A stretch of DNA of 64,000 nucleotides. Source: Bradyrhizobium sp. CB1650 (GTDB taxonomy: Bacteria > Pseudomonadota > Alphaproteobacteria > Rhizobiales > Xanthobacteraceae). This document shows positions 1-9,250 of the stretch, one piece after another (the first letter of the stretch is position 1; every line of letters starts with the position of its first letter). The stretch lies in assembly GCF_029761915.1 (NCBI RefSeq), contig NZ_CP121695.1:7221501-7285500 (forward strand), given 5' to 3'. Below the pieces are notes generated by a model. It had not been told where the DNA came from and did no database searches. It saw nothing but the letters and a program-made list of their open reading frames with translations. A program made the position numbers and the translations under genes.

Positions 1-49
1 GCAACCCATCACACTTGAATTTGGCACCTCACGTTTGACCCTCGAGCAT

Positions 50-1033
50 ATGTCCAATCCCAGCCAGGCTATCGTATTCGGAGGCGCAGGCTTCATCGGT
101 ACACATCTGATGACGCGGTTGATCGCTTCCAAAAGCTACAGCCGGATCGTCTCGATCGACATCGGCAAGCCGAGGGCGCACGTCGATGGCGTCGAATACA
201 TCCATCATGATGTTCGTGAGCCGATCGATCCCGAGGTCGGAGGCGGAAGGCCTTCCGACATCTTCAACCTGGCTGCGATCCACGTCACTCCAGGTCATCC
301 GGAGGGTGACTATTACTATACAAACGTGCTGGGCGCGGTGAACGTCTGCCGATTTGCGAACGAGACGGGCAGCCGGAATATACTCTTCACCAGCTCGATA
401 TCGATCTACGGCCCGACCGAAGCCCCGCTTGACGAGGATGCGACGCCGGCGCCGGTCAGCGCCTACGGACGTTCCAAACTCTCGGCCGAAGCAATTCATC
501 GTCTGTGGCAGTCGGAGAACGCGGACCGGCGGCTCACCATCGTGCGCCCCGCCGTCATTTACGGCCACTTCGAGCGGGGCAATTTCACGCGATTGTCGCG
601 ACTTCTCGAAAGGCGGGCCTTCATCTATCCCGGCCGAACCGACACGATCAAATCGTGCGGCTACGTGAAGGATTTGGTCTCGTCGATGCTCTTCATGGCG
701 TCTCGCAACGACGGCGTGTCGATCTACAATTTCTGCTACGAGCACCGCTACACGATCAACGAGATTTGCTCAGCCTTCTCACAAACTGCCAAATACCCCA
801 AGCCAGCGCTAACCATTCCGATATGGCTGATGAATCTGGCTGTGCTTCCATTCGAGATGCTGCACGCCGTCGGACTCAAGACCGGCATCAATCGCGACAG
901 AATCAGGAAGTTGTGGTTTTCCACGAACATTCTGCCAAAGCGCCTGGTCGCAAGTGGATTCAAGTTCGATTACGACCTGGCAAGCTCGCTTGCCGAATGG
1001 CGACGGGAATCCTCGATCAAGGATTTTGATTGA
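50..1033 (+). CDS. NAD-dependent epimerase/dehydratase family protein
   Basis: Probable nucleotide-sugar epimerase or dehydratase of the extended SDR family, cytoplasmic, likely supplying an activated sugar for surface polysaccharide. The 327-residue protein opens with a Rossmann dinucleotide site (GGAGFIG, residues 11-17). It has a TSS motif near residues 114-116 and the catalytic pair YGRSK (Tyr139, Lys143). I chose the ATG at 50, which puts the glycine motif at the usual distance from the N-terminus. An in-frame TTG at 35 would add only five residues. It lies upstream of an ExoP-like kinase on the same strand, but nearly 700 bases away, so co-transcription is uncertain. Family membership is clear. 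The exact sugar substrate cannot be read from sequence. Confidence 0.85.
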   Translation: MSNPSQAIVFGGAGFIGTHLMTRLIASKSYSRIVSIDIGKPRAHVDGVEYIHHDVREPIDPEVGGGRPSDIFNLAAIHVTPGHPEGDYYYTNVLGAVNVCRFANETGSRNILFTSSISIYGPTEAPLDEDATPAPVSAYGRSKLSAEAIHRLWQSENADRRLTIVRPAVIYGHFERGNFTRLSRLLERRAFIYPGRTDTIKSCGYVKDLVSSMLFMASRNDGVSIYNFCYEHRYTINEICSAFSQTAKYPKPALTIPIWLMNLAVLPFEMLHAVGLKTGINRDRIRKLWFSTNILPKRLVASGFKFDYDLASSLAEWRRESSIKDFD

Positions 1034-1727
1034 GGGTCTCGACCCGCTGACTTTTTCGCCATCCGGACGACCAAGATCTGCGCCGATGGATTCTCCAAGC
1101 TGGCGCACGCGTGACGGGTTGCCTCGAAAGTGAGCACTCTCTTCGCAAGCCCTCGCACCGACATTGGAACGGGTCTTCGCCAATCGGGTTTCTGGTCCAC
1201 GTGCTCGCCGTTGGTCACACTCACGTCCATATTGCATCGCAGTATTTGCAGGTTCGCTCGCGCTGTTCCACCTGGTCCGGCATGGGATTTGCTCGATGCT
1301 CATCCACAGATCGGCGAATGATCTTCTATGGCGGGTGCAACTTGTCTTCATCTGAAGGTCGCGGTCCTGGGCGGCGGAGATGCGCATTATGATGATTTTA
1401 CGGCAGGCGGAACCGGGGCGTATCGCAATGTCGATGCGGCCGGTCACGTGTGTCTGGTCGCCGGCGACGGCACGCGGCGGCCTTGGCGAAATTCCCCTGG
1501 CCAACAACTTGTCAAACAATCCGACTATCTGTTCCCGTGATGGTGTCGGCGGGGCCGGTCAACTCTCGAACGCTGCTACCTCGACCAACGTATCCACTGT
1601 GTCGAACTCTTGCTGACGTCGGGCCGGTTCGACCCGACACTTTCCACGTTCACGCATTCAGCGCGGCGGGACGGCCAGCCTGATGCCACACGCTACAGTC
1701 CACCATAGCTACACGTAGGCGAGCCGG
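1034..1727. other. 694-base intergenic stretch with no recognisable gene
   Basis: Short open frames exist on both strands, but none has a recognisable domain, a good ribosome binding site or a natural-looking composition. A short inverted repeat, GTCGGG/CCCGAC, sits at about 1618-1640, roughly 90 bases upstream of the exoP-like start, and could belong to its leader. The stretch may be an old, fully decayed gene or a long regulatory leader. I see no evidence that decides between them. Confidence 0.4.
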
Positions 1728-4145
1728 ATGCTTCAAACAAGAATCACACCTCGCGAGGTCGAATCCACTGCGCCCGAGGCCCCGTCGCTGGAGCAGACGA
1801 TCTCCTCCGCGCTTGCGCTGCTCGGCCGGCAGTATCCCGTGATGATTTTCACGCTGCTCCTGTGCATCTGTCTTGCCGGCGTCTACGTGTTCACGGCGGC
1901 GAAACGATATACCGGGACAGCCGTGCTGGTGATCGACAGCCGCAAGATGCAGGGTCTCCAGACGCAAGCGCCGACGAACGGCGGCGACAACCCGATCGAC
2001 TCGGCAATGGTCGACAGTCAGGTCGAAATCCTCAAGTCCGAAGCGATCGCTTCCAAGGTCATCAAGGACTTGAAGCTCGTGCAGTCGCCAGAGTTCATGA
2101 GCGACGGCGGCGGAGTGCTCAGCAGCGTCACCGCGGCGATTTCCGGACTGTTTTCGGACTCGAAGCCGCCCACCGAGGAACAACTTCTGCGCGCGGCTCT
2201 CGCCCGCTTCGCAAGCAACCTCAGCATTAAACGCGTCGGCGTGAGCTATGTCATCGAGATCGCCTTTCAGGCGTTGTCGCAGGAGCAGGCTGCGCAGATC
2301 GCCAATGCGGTCGCCGAAGGCTATATCGTGGACTCCCTGGAGTCGAAATATCAGGCCTCCCGGCGAGCCGCGGTCTGGCTGCAGGACCGATTGAAGGAAT
2401 TGCGGTCGCAGGCATCCTCCGCCGAGCGGGCCGTCGCCGATTTCAAGGCCAAGAACAACATCGTCGATGCCGGCGGACGGCTTCTGACCGAGCAGCAACT
2501 CGCGGAAATCAACAGTTCGCTGACGGTTGCCCGCAGCCAGCGCGCCGAGGCGCAGGCCAAGCTCGAACGCATTACCTCGATATTGAATGCAGACAGCGAG
2601 GACTCCAAGGTCATCCTGAACGACCTCGCGACCGTAAGCGAGACGATGGCCAACCCGGTTATCACCAAGTTGCGCCAGACGTATCTCGAATATGCCGCGA
2701 AGCAGGCGGATTGGTCGAACAGGTATGGGCCAACGCATATGGCCGTCGTCAATTTGCGCAACCAGATGCGCGAGATCCGGCGCTCGATCACCGACGAGCT
2801 GCGGCGCACGGCCGAGGTCTACAAGAGCGACCTTGAAATCGCCAAGGCGCGCGAAGAATCCAGCCAGAAGAGCCTGAACGATACGATCGCGGTCTCGAAC
2901 GATACCAGTCAAGCCCAGATCGTCCTGAGGGATTTGGAAAGCAATGCACAGAGCGCCCGCGCCCTGTCAGACAACTTCCTGCAGTTGTACATGGTCTCGG
3001 TCCAGCAGCAGTCGTTCCCCATCACCGAGGCAAGGGTGATCACCCAGGCGGCGACGACTCCTCCCAACAAGACGTCGCCCAAGACAACACTCATCCTCCT
3101 TGCGGCGATGGTGGGCGGATCGATTCTCGCGGGTATCGTCGCCATCCTGTTCGACATGATGGATCGCGTCTTCCGAACCGTCTCCCAGGTCGAGCAACTC
3201 GTGCAGACGAACTGTCTCGCTTCAATTCCGACTATCGAGGGCTTGGTCAACGCCAGAGAATCCACTCAACTCGGCAAGGCAGCATGGCCGTTCGGCAAGC
3301 GAGCCAAGCCGAGATCTTTGCAGGCGCAGCCGAGACCCAGCGGTGCCAGTGCAGCGTTGCCGCTCCAGCGAACGGAACCGGGCTCCAGCCATCCGCAGCC
3401 GCATCGCGAGCGGCTTCTTTCTGCCGACGACAGCGTCGGGCGCTACGTGATCAACGCACCATTTTCGCGTTTCGCGGAAGGCTTCAGGTCGATCAAGCTC
3501 GCCAGCGATCTCAGCAATTACGGTTCAGCGTCCAACAAGGTCCTCGGCATCACGTCCGCTCTTCCGAATGAAGGAAAATCGACCATCAGCGAAGCGCTGG
3601 CGCAGACAGTGGCGCAAAGCGGCTCCCGCACGCTGCTGATCGACGGCGACATTCGCAATCCAAGCCTCACCGCAAGGCTCACGCCGAACGCGCAGCTTGG
3701 CTTGATCCACGTCGTCGCCGGTAAAGCCGACTGGAGGGATGTGGTCTGGATCGATCCGCAGACCAATTTGCATTTTCTTCCCTGTGCCGTGACGTCACGC
3801 TTCTCGAATTCGAGCGATCTGCTTGCCTCCCAGCAGATGGAAAACCTGTTTCAGCATCTGCGCCAGCACTACGATCGCATCATTCTCGATCTCAGCCCGC
3901 TTGCGCCGGTGGTCGACGTTCGGGCTACCCGGGGACTGGCGGATACCTACATCCTCGTCATCGAGTGGGCGAAATCGAAGGTCGACGTGGTCGAGCGCGT
4001 TCTGGCCGAAACGCCGATCGTGCGCGAGCGCATGCTAGGCGCGGTGCTCAACAAGGTGAACGTGGCGGTGATGAGCCGCTACGACACCTACGGCGCGGCC
4101 TATTATCGCAATCGGTACTACAAGAGGTACGGTTACGTCGATTGA
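1728..4145 (+). CDS. exoP: Polysaccharide co-polymerase / tyrosine autokinase, ExoP/Wzc type
   Basis: Inner-membrane protein that controls chain length and export of exopolysaccharide by cycles of tyrosine autophosphorylation. The 805-residue protein has a Wzz-type domain with a first membrane segment at about 37-56, a long periplasmic coiled-coil region (about 200-400), a second membrane segment near 453-478, and a cytoplasmic BY-kinase domain. That domain shows Walker A PNEGKST (about 613-619), Walker A' LLIDGDIR (about 636-643) and a Walker B-like IILDLSP (about 718-724). The last 22 residues contain eight tyrosines, the expected autophosphorylation cluster. Length and fusion of both domains match the single-polypeptide proteobacterial form. 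It converges on the OPX export gene at 4636-5832, its probable partner in one trans-envelope complex. Confidence 0.93.
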   Translation: MLQTRITPREVESTAPEAPSLEQTISSALALLGRQYPVMIFTLLLCICLAGVYVFTAAKRYTGTAVLVIDSRKMQGLQTQAPTNGGDNPIDSAMVDSQVEILKSEAIASKVIKDLKLVQSPEFMSDGGGVLSSVTAAISGLFSDSKPPTEEQLLRAALARFASNLSIKRVGVSYVIEIAFQALSQEQAAQIANAVAEGYIVDSLESKYQASRRAAVWLQDRLKELRSQASSAERAVADFKAKNNIVDAGGRLLTEQQLAEINSSLTVARSQRAEAQAKLERITSILNADSEDSKVILNDLATVSETMANPVITKLRQTYLEYAAKQADWSNRYGPTHMAVVNLRNQMREIRRSITDELRRTAEVYKSDLEIAKAREESSQKSLNDTIAVSNDTSQAQIVLRDLESNAQSARALSDNFLQLYMVSVQQQSFPITEARVITQAATTPPNKTSPKTTLILLAAMVGGSILAGIVAILFDMMDRVFRTVSQVEQLVQTNCLASIPTIEGLVNARESTQLGKAAWPFGKRAKPRSLQAQPRPSGASAALPLQRTEPGSSHPQPHRERLLSADDSVGRYVINAPFSRFAEGFRSIKLASDLSNYGSASNKVLGITSALPNEGKSTISEALAQTVAQSGSRTLLIDGDIRNPSLTARLTPNAQLGLIHVVAGKADWRDVVWIDPQTNLHFLPCAVTSRFSNSSDLLASQQMENLFQHLRQHYDRIILDLSPLAPVVDVRATRGLADTYILVIEWAKSKVDVVERVLAETPIVRERMLGAVLNKVNVAVMSRYDTYGAAYYRNRYYKRYGYVD

Positions 4146-4363
4146 CGTCTGAAGCTTGATCCGTAACGATTTGCTTCGGCCCTCCGAAAGATCATGCTCC
4201 AGATCTCATTGTACATTGTGGCGGCCGGTTCGGATTCGAACCGACCAGATCCAGCTCGCCGGGGTTAAGCGGCAGACCCGATCAAGAGGTGCGTTCTCAC
4301 CGTAGAGCGGGCACGGCCAAGGCCTCGAGCCAGCCTCAAGCGGGACTGTAGGACGATCTCATC

Positions 4364-4402
4364 AAAGCGCGATGCGATTAGGATGAATCGTCATCGCGCT
4401 TT
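4364..4402. repeat. Rhizobial intergenic palindrome, first stem-loop
   Basis: An imperfect inverted repeat begins AAAGCGCGATG and ends CATCGCGCTTT, with a short loop. Sequences of this type, followed directly by a GAGCATGATC...GATCATGCTC palindrome, are a familiar dispersed intergenic repeat in Bradyrhizobium, Rhodopseudomonas and relatives. That is recalled knowledge, not a search result. Confidence 0.8.
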
Positions 4403-4414
4403 AGGTTGTTGTCT

Positions 4415-4462
4415 GAGCATGATCTTTCGGAAAACCGCTGCACCCTTTTCCGGATCATGCTC
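4415..4462. repeat. Rhizobial intergenic palindrome, second stem-loop
   Basis: GAGCATGATC at 4415-4424 pairs with GATCATGCTC at 4453-4462, and the interior CGGAAAA pairs with TTTTCCG. It lies 12 bases after the first stem-loop, forming the usual two-hairpin unit. Its function is unknown. Dispersal points to a non-autonomous mobile origin. Confidence 0.85.
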
Positions 4463-4635
4463 CAGCAATACCGGGTTTCCGATGCCCGGTTCGTGCCGCG
4501 AGCAAAGCGGCCTTGCAATGGTCGCTCCGGATCTCACCATCCGTCAGCTTGCCGAATCCGCGGGTGTCAGGCCCGCGAATTCATTTCAATTGTCGTCCAG
4601 GCGTACCGCTCCGTTGGGGCGATGGACGGGCTTCG

Positions 4636-5832
4636 TCACTGGCGCGAGTTGATCCGCAGGATTTGCGCGTTGTTCGCGGTTACGATCGTGTCGTTGGCGG
4701 TGCCAATCACCAACCTGACGAATTGCAGGAACTTAGCCGTGTCGACCGTGGCGGCGTTCGCGGCAAACAGCACGTCCTTGTCCCGCATTTGAAATTGGTT
4801 TGCGAGGAAGAAGCCGGCCGGATCCCGGAAATCGGCGTTATAGACCACGGGCACCAGCGGGCCGGTATATCTGGAGCAGTCGATGCCCAATCGCTCCGCC
4901 AGCTCGCGCGGCTCGCGCCGATAGACATAAACGCCCGCGGGCTCGGCCTGCGTATCGATCAGGCCGCCGGCCTTGGCCATCGCCTGCGCCATGTTGATCT
5001 TCCACATATCGAACGGGAACTGCGCCTGCCCGCCTATGGTTGCCCCCACCGTAAACGCCCCAAAGGCAAGGAACACTTGCGGTTCACGGTAGACATAGAT
5101 GGTGTCGCCGGGATGGATCCAGATGTTGTTGGCCGGTTGATACACTAACGCTCCGAACGGAACCGTGGCTTTCTTGCCGCCGCGTTCCAGCGTCACCCAG
5201 CTCTCCCAGCCCGGCCCCGACAGGCCGCCGGCGCGCGCAATCAAGTCAAGTATCCGCTCGCCGGCCGCATTCGCCGTCAAACGGGCTGGAGTCTTCACCT
5301 CACCCAGCACGCTGATGAGCGAGGTGTTTTGTGTGATCAGGGATACCACCACTTGTGGCTCGATGGCGCGGTTACCGATCGCCTTCACGATATCCTGCTG
5401 AATTTCGCGTGGCGTCCGCCCCGAGGCCTTGACGGCGCCGGCATAGGGAACCGTGATAAAGCCGTTCAAATCGACGTTCTGGTTTGGCAAAGCTACGAAG
5501 TTGCCTGGCCGCACGCCGGCCTCCGCCGGTATGAACAAGCCGCCTGCAGCGGCTTCGAAGATCGACACGGCGACCGTGTCTCCAATGCCAAACCTGATGC
5601 CTGCCGGCGGCCGACGATCAGGAAATGACCCCGCGATTGCGCCCGGACCGTATTCCTTCAAGATGTCGACGACAGTCGGCGTGAGCTTGACCAACTCGTA
5701 GTCCGGACCTGACTTCGTGATCTGGCTCTTAATGACATGATCTTCCGGACCGGACATGGGCATGATCGAGCATCCCGCGGAAGACAGCAGAATGCCGAGC
5801 AAGACTCCCCATACTAAAACGCTGCGTCTCAA
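4636..5832 (-). CDS. Polysaccharide export outer-membrane lipoprotein (OPX/Wza family)
   Basis: Exports exopolysaccharide across the outer membrane together with an ExoP/Wzc-type co-polymerase. The 398-residue precursor has an N-terminal signal with a lipobox-like LSSAGC (Cys21 would be lipidated). A Poly_export domain follows (FGIGDTVAVSIFEA, about residues 80-95), then SLBB-type repeats including ITQNTSLISVLGEVKTPA and later IHPGDTIYVYREPQVFLAFG. Length is normal for OPX proteins. The gene is convergent with the exoP-like kinase rather than in one operon with it, so the two partners must be expressed from different promoters. The symbol is left empty because ExoF, Wza and GumB relatives cannot be told apart here. 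Confidence 0.9.
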   Translation of the reverse strand: MRRSVLVWGVLLGILLSSAGCSIMPMSGPEDHVIKSQITKSGPDYELVKLTPTVVDILKEYGPGAIAGSFPDRRPPAGIRFGIGDTVAVSIFEAAAGGLFIPAEAGVRPGNFVALPNQNVDLNGFITVPYAGAVKASGRTPREIQQDIVKAIGNRAIEPQVVVSLITQNTSLISVLGEVKTPARLTANAAGERILDLIARAGGLSGPGWESWVTLERGGKKATVPFGALVYQPANNIWIHPGDTIYVYREPQVFLAFGAFTVGATIGGQAQFPFDMWKINMAQAMAKAGGLIDTQAEPAGVYVYRREPRELAERLGIDCSRYTGPLVPVVYNADFRDPAGFFLANQFQMRDKDVLFAANAATVDTAKFLQFVRLVIGTANDTIVTANNAQILRINSRQ

Positions 5833-6274
5833 GTCTGATCCCCATCACTTGCCAGCTTAGTCCTGGCCAAATCCAGAAGTGGCGCCAACGAAACCGCCGG
5901 ACATGGTCAGAATAAGGAGAGATTGTCGCAGCCAAGAATAAGGGGATGCTGTTGCAGCGCAGTTACAGCCAACCGCCCCAATGTGAAGCCAATTCGAGCA
6001 AGACAGTCTAATCTACATCGCTCGATGCACAAGTTCCGGGCGAACAAGGATCGAGTTTCCGCTTCATTTGTTCCGCGCGTGTTCTTGAACCGTTCGGTTG
6101 GCCGTCCGCTTCATACCGCGCCGAATGTTCTCGTCGGAAACAGATTCAAAGATCTCCCTGATGGCGACAAAGTTTCGCGCTGTATTGGATGAGGTTCTCG
6201 ACGAGGCCGCTGTGGCCAGTGAGCACGACATGACGAATTTGGCTCCAGCGATCGTTCCGCCTGCCTTTGTGGTG
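5833..6274. other. Divergent promoter region between OPX and secreted-protein genes
   Basis: A 442-base gap between a minus-strand gene starting at 5832 and a plus-strand gene starting near 6275. The right part is open in the frame of the downstream gene back to 6098, so part of it may be coding if an upstream start is used. No clear operator or promoter hexamers were identified. Confidence 0.4.
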
Positions 6275-6874
6275 ATGCGCTTCACCCTGCTCTGCGTTGG
6301 CCTCTTGGTGTTGACCGGTGGTTCCAGCCGAGCGGAGCCGCCGCGTCCGGGAGTCCTAAACTGTGGGTCTGGCATCAACACCGAACAGCGTCGACGTTGC
6401 GACGAAGAGGCCTTGAGGCAAGTCGAGTCCGCTAGCCAGTCGACCCAGCTTGAGGGCGGATGGCGACTGGTAAAGAGTAGAAATCCCGACGGCGGCGCCG
6501 ACGCCATTTCAGTGATGCACGCCGTCGATAGCGCCAAATCGGATGGGCGCCTTGCGGGATTGGACCTGCAATGCGGGAAGGACGGTATTAAGATTGTGCT
6601 TATCGTTCTCGAACCATTGCCCCGCTCGACGCGACCGAACGTGACCCTGGTAACAGGAGAAAAGCGGGCAGAGTTCGAAGCATCTGTGATCCAGAGTGGC
6701 GAGGCGCTACTCCTGCCCGCCGATGCGTCCAAGCTTGCTGCCAGCGACTGGCAGAACGCAACCGAGCTTTCGATCGAAATCGGGACCACGCCGGCCGCGA
6801 TCCGCGGAGCGGTACCGATCGCTGGACTGGCTACGGCTCTGCGCTACTTGTCGCAAGACTGCCGTGCTCGATAA
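6275..6874 (+). CDS. Secreted protein of unknown function in the EPS region
   Basis: I do not recognise a family. From the ATG at 6275 the product is 199 residues, with a signal peptide (hydrophobic FTLLCVGLLVLTGG followed by SSRAEPP) and two cysteines in CGSGINTEQRRRC, which may form a disulfide in the mature N-terminus. The rest is a soluble mixed domain. The in-frame ATG at 6230 and a start near 6098 are alternatives. I prefer 6275 because it places the signal peptide at the N-terminus. It precedes an O-antigen-ligase-like gene on the same strand, so a periplasmic role in polysaccharide assembly is possible but only inferred from position. Confidence 0.6.
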   Translation: MRFTLLCVGLLVLTGGSSRAEPPRPGVLNCGSGINTEQRRRCDEEALRQVESASQSTQLEGGWRLVKSRNPDGGADAISVMHAVDSAKSDGRLAGLDLQCGKDGIKIVLIVLEPLPRSTRPNVTLVTGEKRAEFEASVIQSGEALLLPADASKLAASDWQNATELSIEIGTTPAAIRGAVPIAGLATALRYLSQDCRAR

Positions 6875-7042
6875 TTCGTCCGGCTACGGGAACCTTGCGC
6901 CTGCGCCAATCCCGCAAGTCAACTACATTCGGCTGACTCGTTCTCGCCAGTCACACCGTCTACGACTAGCGCGATCTGCCAGACGACATTGGCGTCCCAT
7001 GTTGCCCTATGCGCCCCTCACCAACGTCCACCCTTTGTCACG

Positions 7043-8380
7043 ATGAACTCCATTCTCGCTTTGAAGTCCTACAATTTGTCGATTGCTTCCTACCTTCTAA
7101 TCGCATTGCTGGCCGCGACGCCGATCTTGGCAATCGCAAACGGCAATTTCGCACAGCATGTGCTTGCGCTTGTAGCTGCCGTGATGGCCGTCATGGCAGC
7201 AAGGGGACCGGAGGCCGAACTTGCCTCTGCCGCGCAGTTGCTGAAGCGCTTTTTGCCGGCGTTCCTGCTTCCCGTCGTCTGGATGGCGTTGCAGATCTTT
7301 CCCGCTCCCACGTTTTCGCTTGCGAACCCGATATGGTCGGCGACTTCGATCGCACTGAACCAGCCATCGCTGCCGGGCCGCATCAGCGTTGATCCCAGCG
7401 CGACGTTGCGAAGCCTGTTTCTTTATCTGGTTGATGTGTCGCTGCTGGTATCGACCGTCATCATCACCAGGGATCGCCAAAGAGCCGAAACGATCCTGTC
7501 CGTATTGTGCGTCGTAACGACCTTCATATCGGCCGAGGTCCTGCTCAGCCGACTCGATTTGTTCGCCGGCATGATTCCCGACATAGGCGCGGCTGCGAGC
7601 CCGTTTCCGGCAACGGCCGCGCTCGCGATATTGGCAAATGGCGCGCTCGTTGCCAGGGCACTCGAACGACACCTGCACCAACAGGACATCCACAATCTGG
7701 CATCGGTCCGGCTTTGGGGCGGTGTTCTTTCCGGTCTGCTTGGAATTGCCGTGTCAGTCGCCGCACTGGCGATCCTCGAACGAGGCGCCTTGCTGGCCGT
7801 CGCTGGCTTGGGATTGACTGTCATTGTTTTCATAGCCGCTGTCCGGCGCTTGGGATTTCGCTCCTGGCCGTCGGCGATCCTGTTTGCAGTCCTCGCGACA
7901 ATCGCCGGCGCCATGGCGCTGCCGCACTCTCAATCCGGTGGTTGGAGCCTGCTTGGATTGGTCAGCGCCACCCCGGAAGCGGTCGCAGTGGCAGAAGGCC
8001 TGCTCTCGGATGGATCGAGATTTGGCAATGGCATCGGAACATTTGGGCTGACCTCGATATCCTACCAGGACTTTGGCGCCGCGGCCTTGGACGCTCCTCC
8101 TTCCACCGCAGTTCTGATCGCCATCGAGTCGGGACGGTTGGCGATCGTGATCGTGGCAAGCTTCGCCGCCCAAATCTTCTTTGTTACCTTTCGCGGCGCC
8201 GTTCGGCGAGGACGTGATTTCTTTTTCGCGGCGACGGCAGCCGCCGGCGTTCTGGTCGTTCTCTGCGAGAGCTTCCTTGATTCAAGCCTCTCGAGCGCCA
8301 CGATCCAGATCATTGTGGCCGTGATGGTCGCACTCGGACTTGCGCAATCTGCGGGCCGGACCAGCGGCGCCAAACGTTAG
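7043..8380 (+). CDS. O-antigen ligase / polymerase-like membrane protein
   Basis: Multi-spanning inner-membrane protein of about 445 residues with roughly ten hydrophobic segments. A larger loop in the second half contains GNGIGTFG, resembling the GxGxGxF signature of Wzy_C/WaaL-type proteins. Such proteins polymerise or ligate lipid-linked glycans at the periplasmic face. I chose the ATG at 7043 (MNSILALKSYN), just before the first membrane segment. A TTG at 6989 is possible and neither has a strong ribosome binding site. Its neighbours are a secreted unknown upstream and a helical periplasmic protein 55 bases downstream. Family assignment is by topology and one motif, so polymerase and ligase cannot be separated. 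Confidence 0.7.
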   Translation: MNSILALKSYNLSIASYLLIALLAATPILAIANGNFAQHVLALVAAVMAVMAARGPEAELASAAQLLKRFLPAFLLPVVWMALQIFPAPTFSLANPIWSATSIALNQPSLPGRISVDPSATLRSLFLYLVDVSLLVSTVIITRDRQRAETILSVLCVVTTFISAEVLLSRLDLFAGMIPDIGAAASPFPATAALAILANGALVARALERHLHQQDIHNLASVRLWGGVLSGLLGIAVSVAALAILERGALLAVAGLGLTVIVFIAAVRRLGFRSWPSAILFAVLATIAGAMALPHSQSGGWSLLGLVSATPEAVAVAEGLLSDGSRFGNGIGTFGLTSISYQDFGAAALDAPPSTAVLIAIESGRLAIVIVASFAAQIFFVTFRGAVRRGRDFFFAATAAAGVLVVLCESFLDSSLSSATIQIIVAVMVALGLAQSAGRTSGAKR

Positions 8381-8435
8381 ACGACCGCATCCCTGCGCCA
8401 TAGGATTGGCCTTACATTGAACTGGTCCATTGGAA

Positions 8436-9107
8436 ATGACTTCCTTGAGCAGATTTCGCATTCTTCTGATGGCATTGGCGCTTACCATCGGATCTTATGC
8501 GATCGCCTCGGCCTTGGCGGAGTTGACGGCGTTGCAGCGCTCGACTTTTCCCGCCGATGCAACCAAGATCAGCTTGCGCTGGACTGGAGACGTGCCCTCA
8601 CCGCTGACAGCGCTCTCTCCCTTCGGGCCGGAACTCGAGAGCAATCATGCCTTGATCGCCGCGCTGCAGGCGATCGCGCTGGGCCAGCAAACACCGGCGA
8701 CCGTCCGATCGACGACGCATGCCGCCGCTCTCGGCAGGGTCAGGCAGACGCTGTCAATCTCGCCTTACAATCCTGAACTGTGGTTGGCGCTGGCGCTGCT
8801 TCAGGCCCAGCGCGACCCGTACGATCCAGTCGTGGTCGAGGCGCTGAAGATGGCGTATTTCGTCGCGCCAAACGACGCGCGATTGATGCCGGTTCGGATC
8901 GATCTAGCGGGTCGCTTCGATGCGCTCGCTATTCCGGACGTCAAGGATGTCGTACGCAACGACCTTCGGCTGATTATGACCCGCCGGCCTGAGTTGAAGT
9001 CGGCAATCGTGTCGGCCTATCGGCGAGCGTCAGTGCTCGGCAAGACTTTTCTTGAATACGCCGTTCAATCGATCGATCCGTCATTCCTTGCGACACTGCG
9101 CGGTTGA
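8436..9107 (+). CDS. Membrane-anchored helical (TPR-like) protein, EPS-associated
   Basis: Unrecognised 223-residue protein. It starts with one membrane anchor or uncleaved signal (about residues 6-26) and continues as a periplasmic domain rich in helices. The segment VRQTLSISPYNPELWLALALLQAQ resembles a single tetratricopeptide unit, suggesting a scaffold role. It begins 55 bases after the O-antigen-ligase-like gene and is probably co-transcribed with it. Small TPR-like partners often accompany Wzy-type polymerases, which is the only functional hint. A TTG two codons upstream (8430) is an equally open start. Confidence 0.6.
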   Translation: MTSLSRFRILLMALALTIGSYAIASALAELTALQRSTFPADATKISLRWTGDVPSPLTALSPFGPELESNHALIAALQAIALGQQTPATVRSTTHAAALGRVRQTLSISPYNPELWLALALLQAQRDPYDPVVVEALKMAYFVAPNDARLMPVRIDLAGRFDALAIPDVKDVVRNDLRLIMTRRPELKSAIVSAYRRASVLGKTFLEYAVQSIDPSFLATLRG

Positions 9108-9250
9108 AATTCGGGCACGAGACGGCTATACGAATGCGGCGTAGCTGCCGGCCGAAGCACGAAACGCATGAATTACGAGTTGTCACTGCAAGATCGGTCC
9201 GTCGCTCGCCCACGCGCGAGCGGTTGATCGCAATCAGGGGAGCAAGCGCG

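Larger units (their letters stand above)
4146..4635. other. Convergent intergenic region carrying two stem-loop repeats
   Basis: This 490-base gap lies between the converging exoP-like and OPX genes. It holds no credible gene. Its main content is the pair of palindromic elements at 4364-4402 and 4415-4462, listed separately. A partial extra copy of the second motif (AAAGATCATGCTCCAGATC) occurs at about 4188-4206. The hairpins could end transcription from both sides, but no U-rich tail is seen. Confidence 0.6.

Noticed and set aside
809..1519. Minus-strand frame of 236 codons overlapping the epimerase 3' end
   Set aside because: Overlaps the real epimerase gene by more than 200 bases and shows no domain. 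Considered as a possible decayed gene but no remnant could be recognised.
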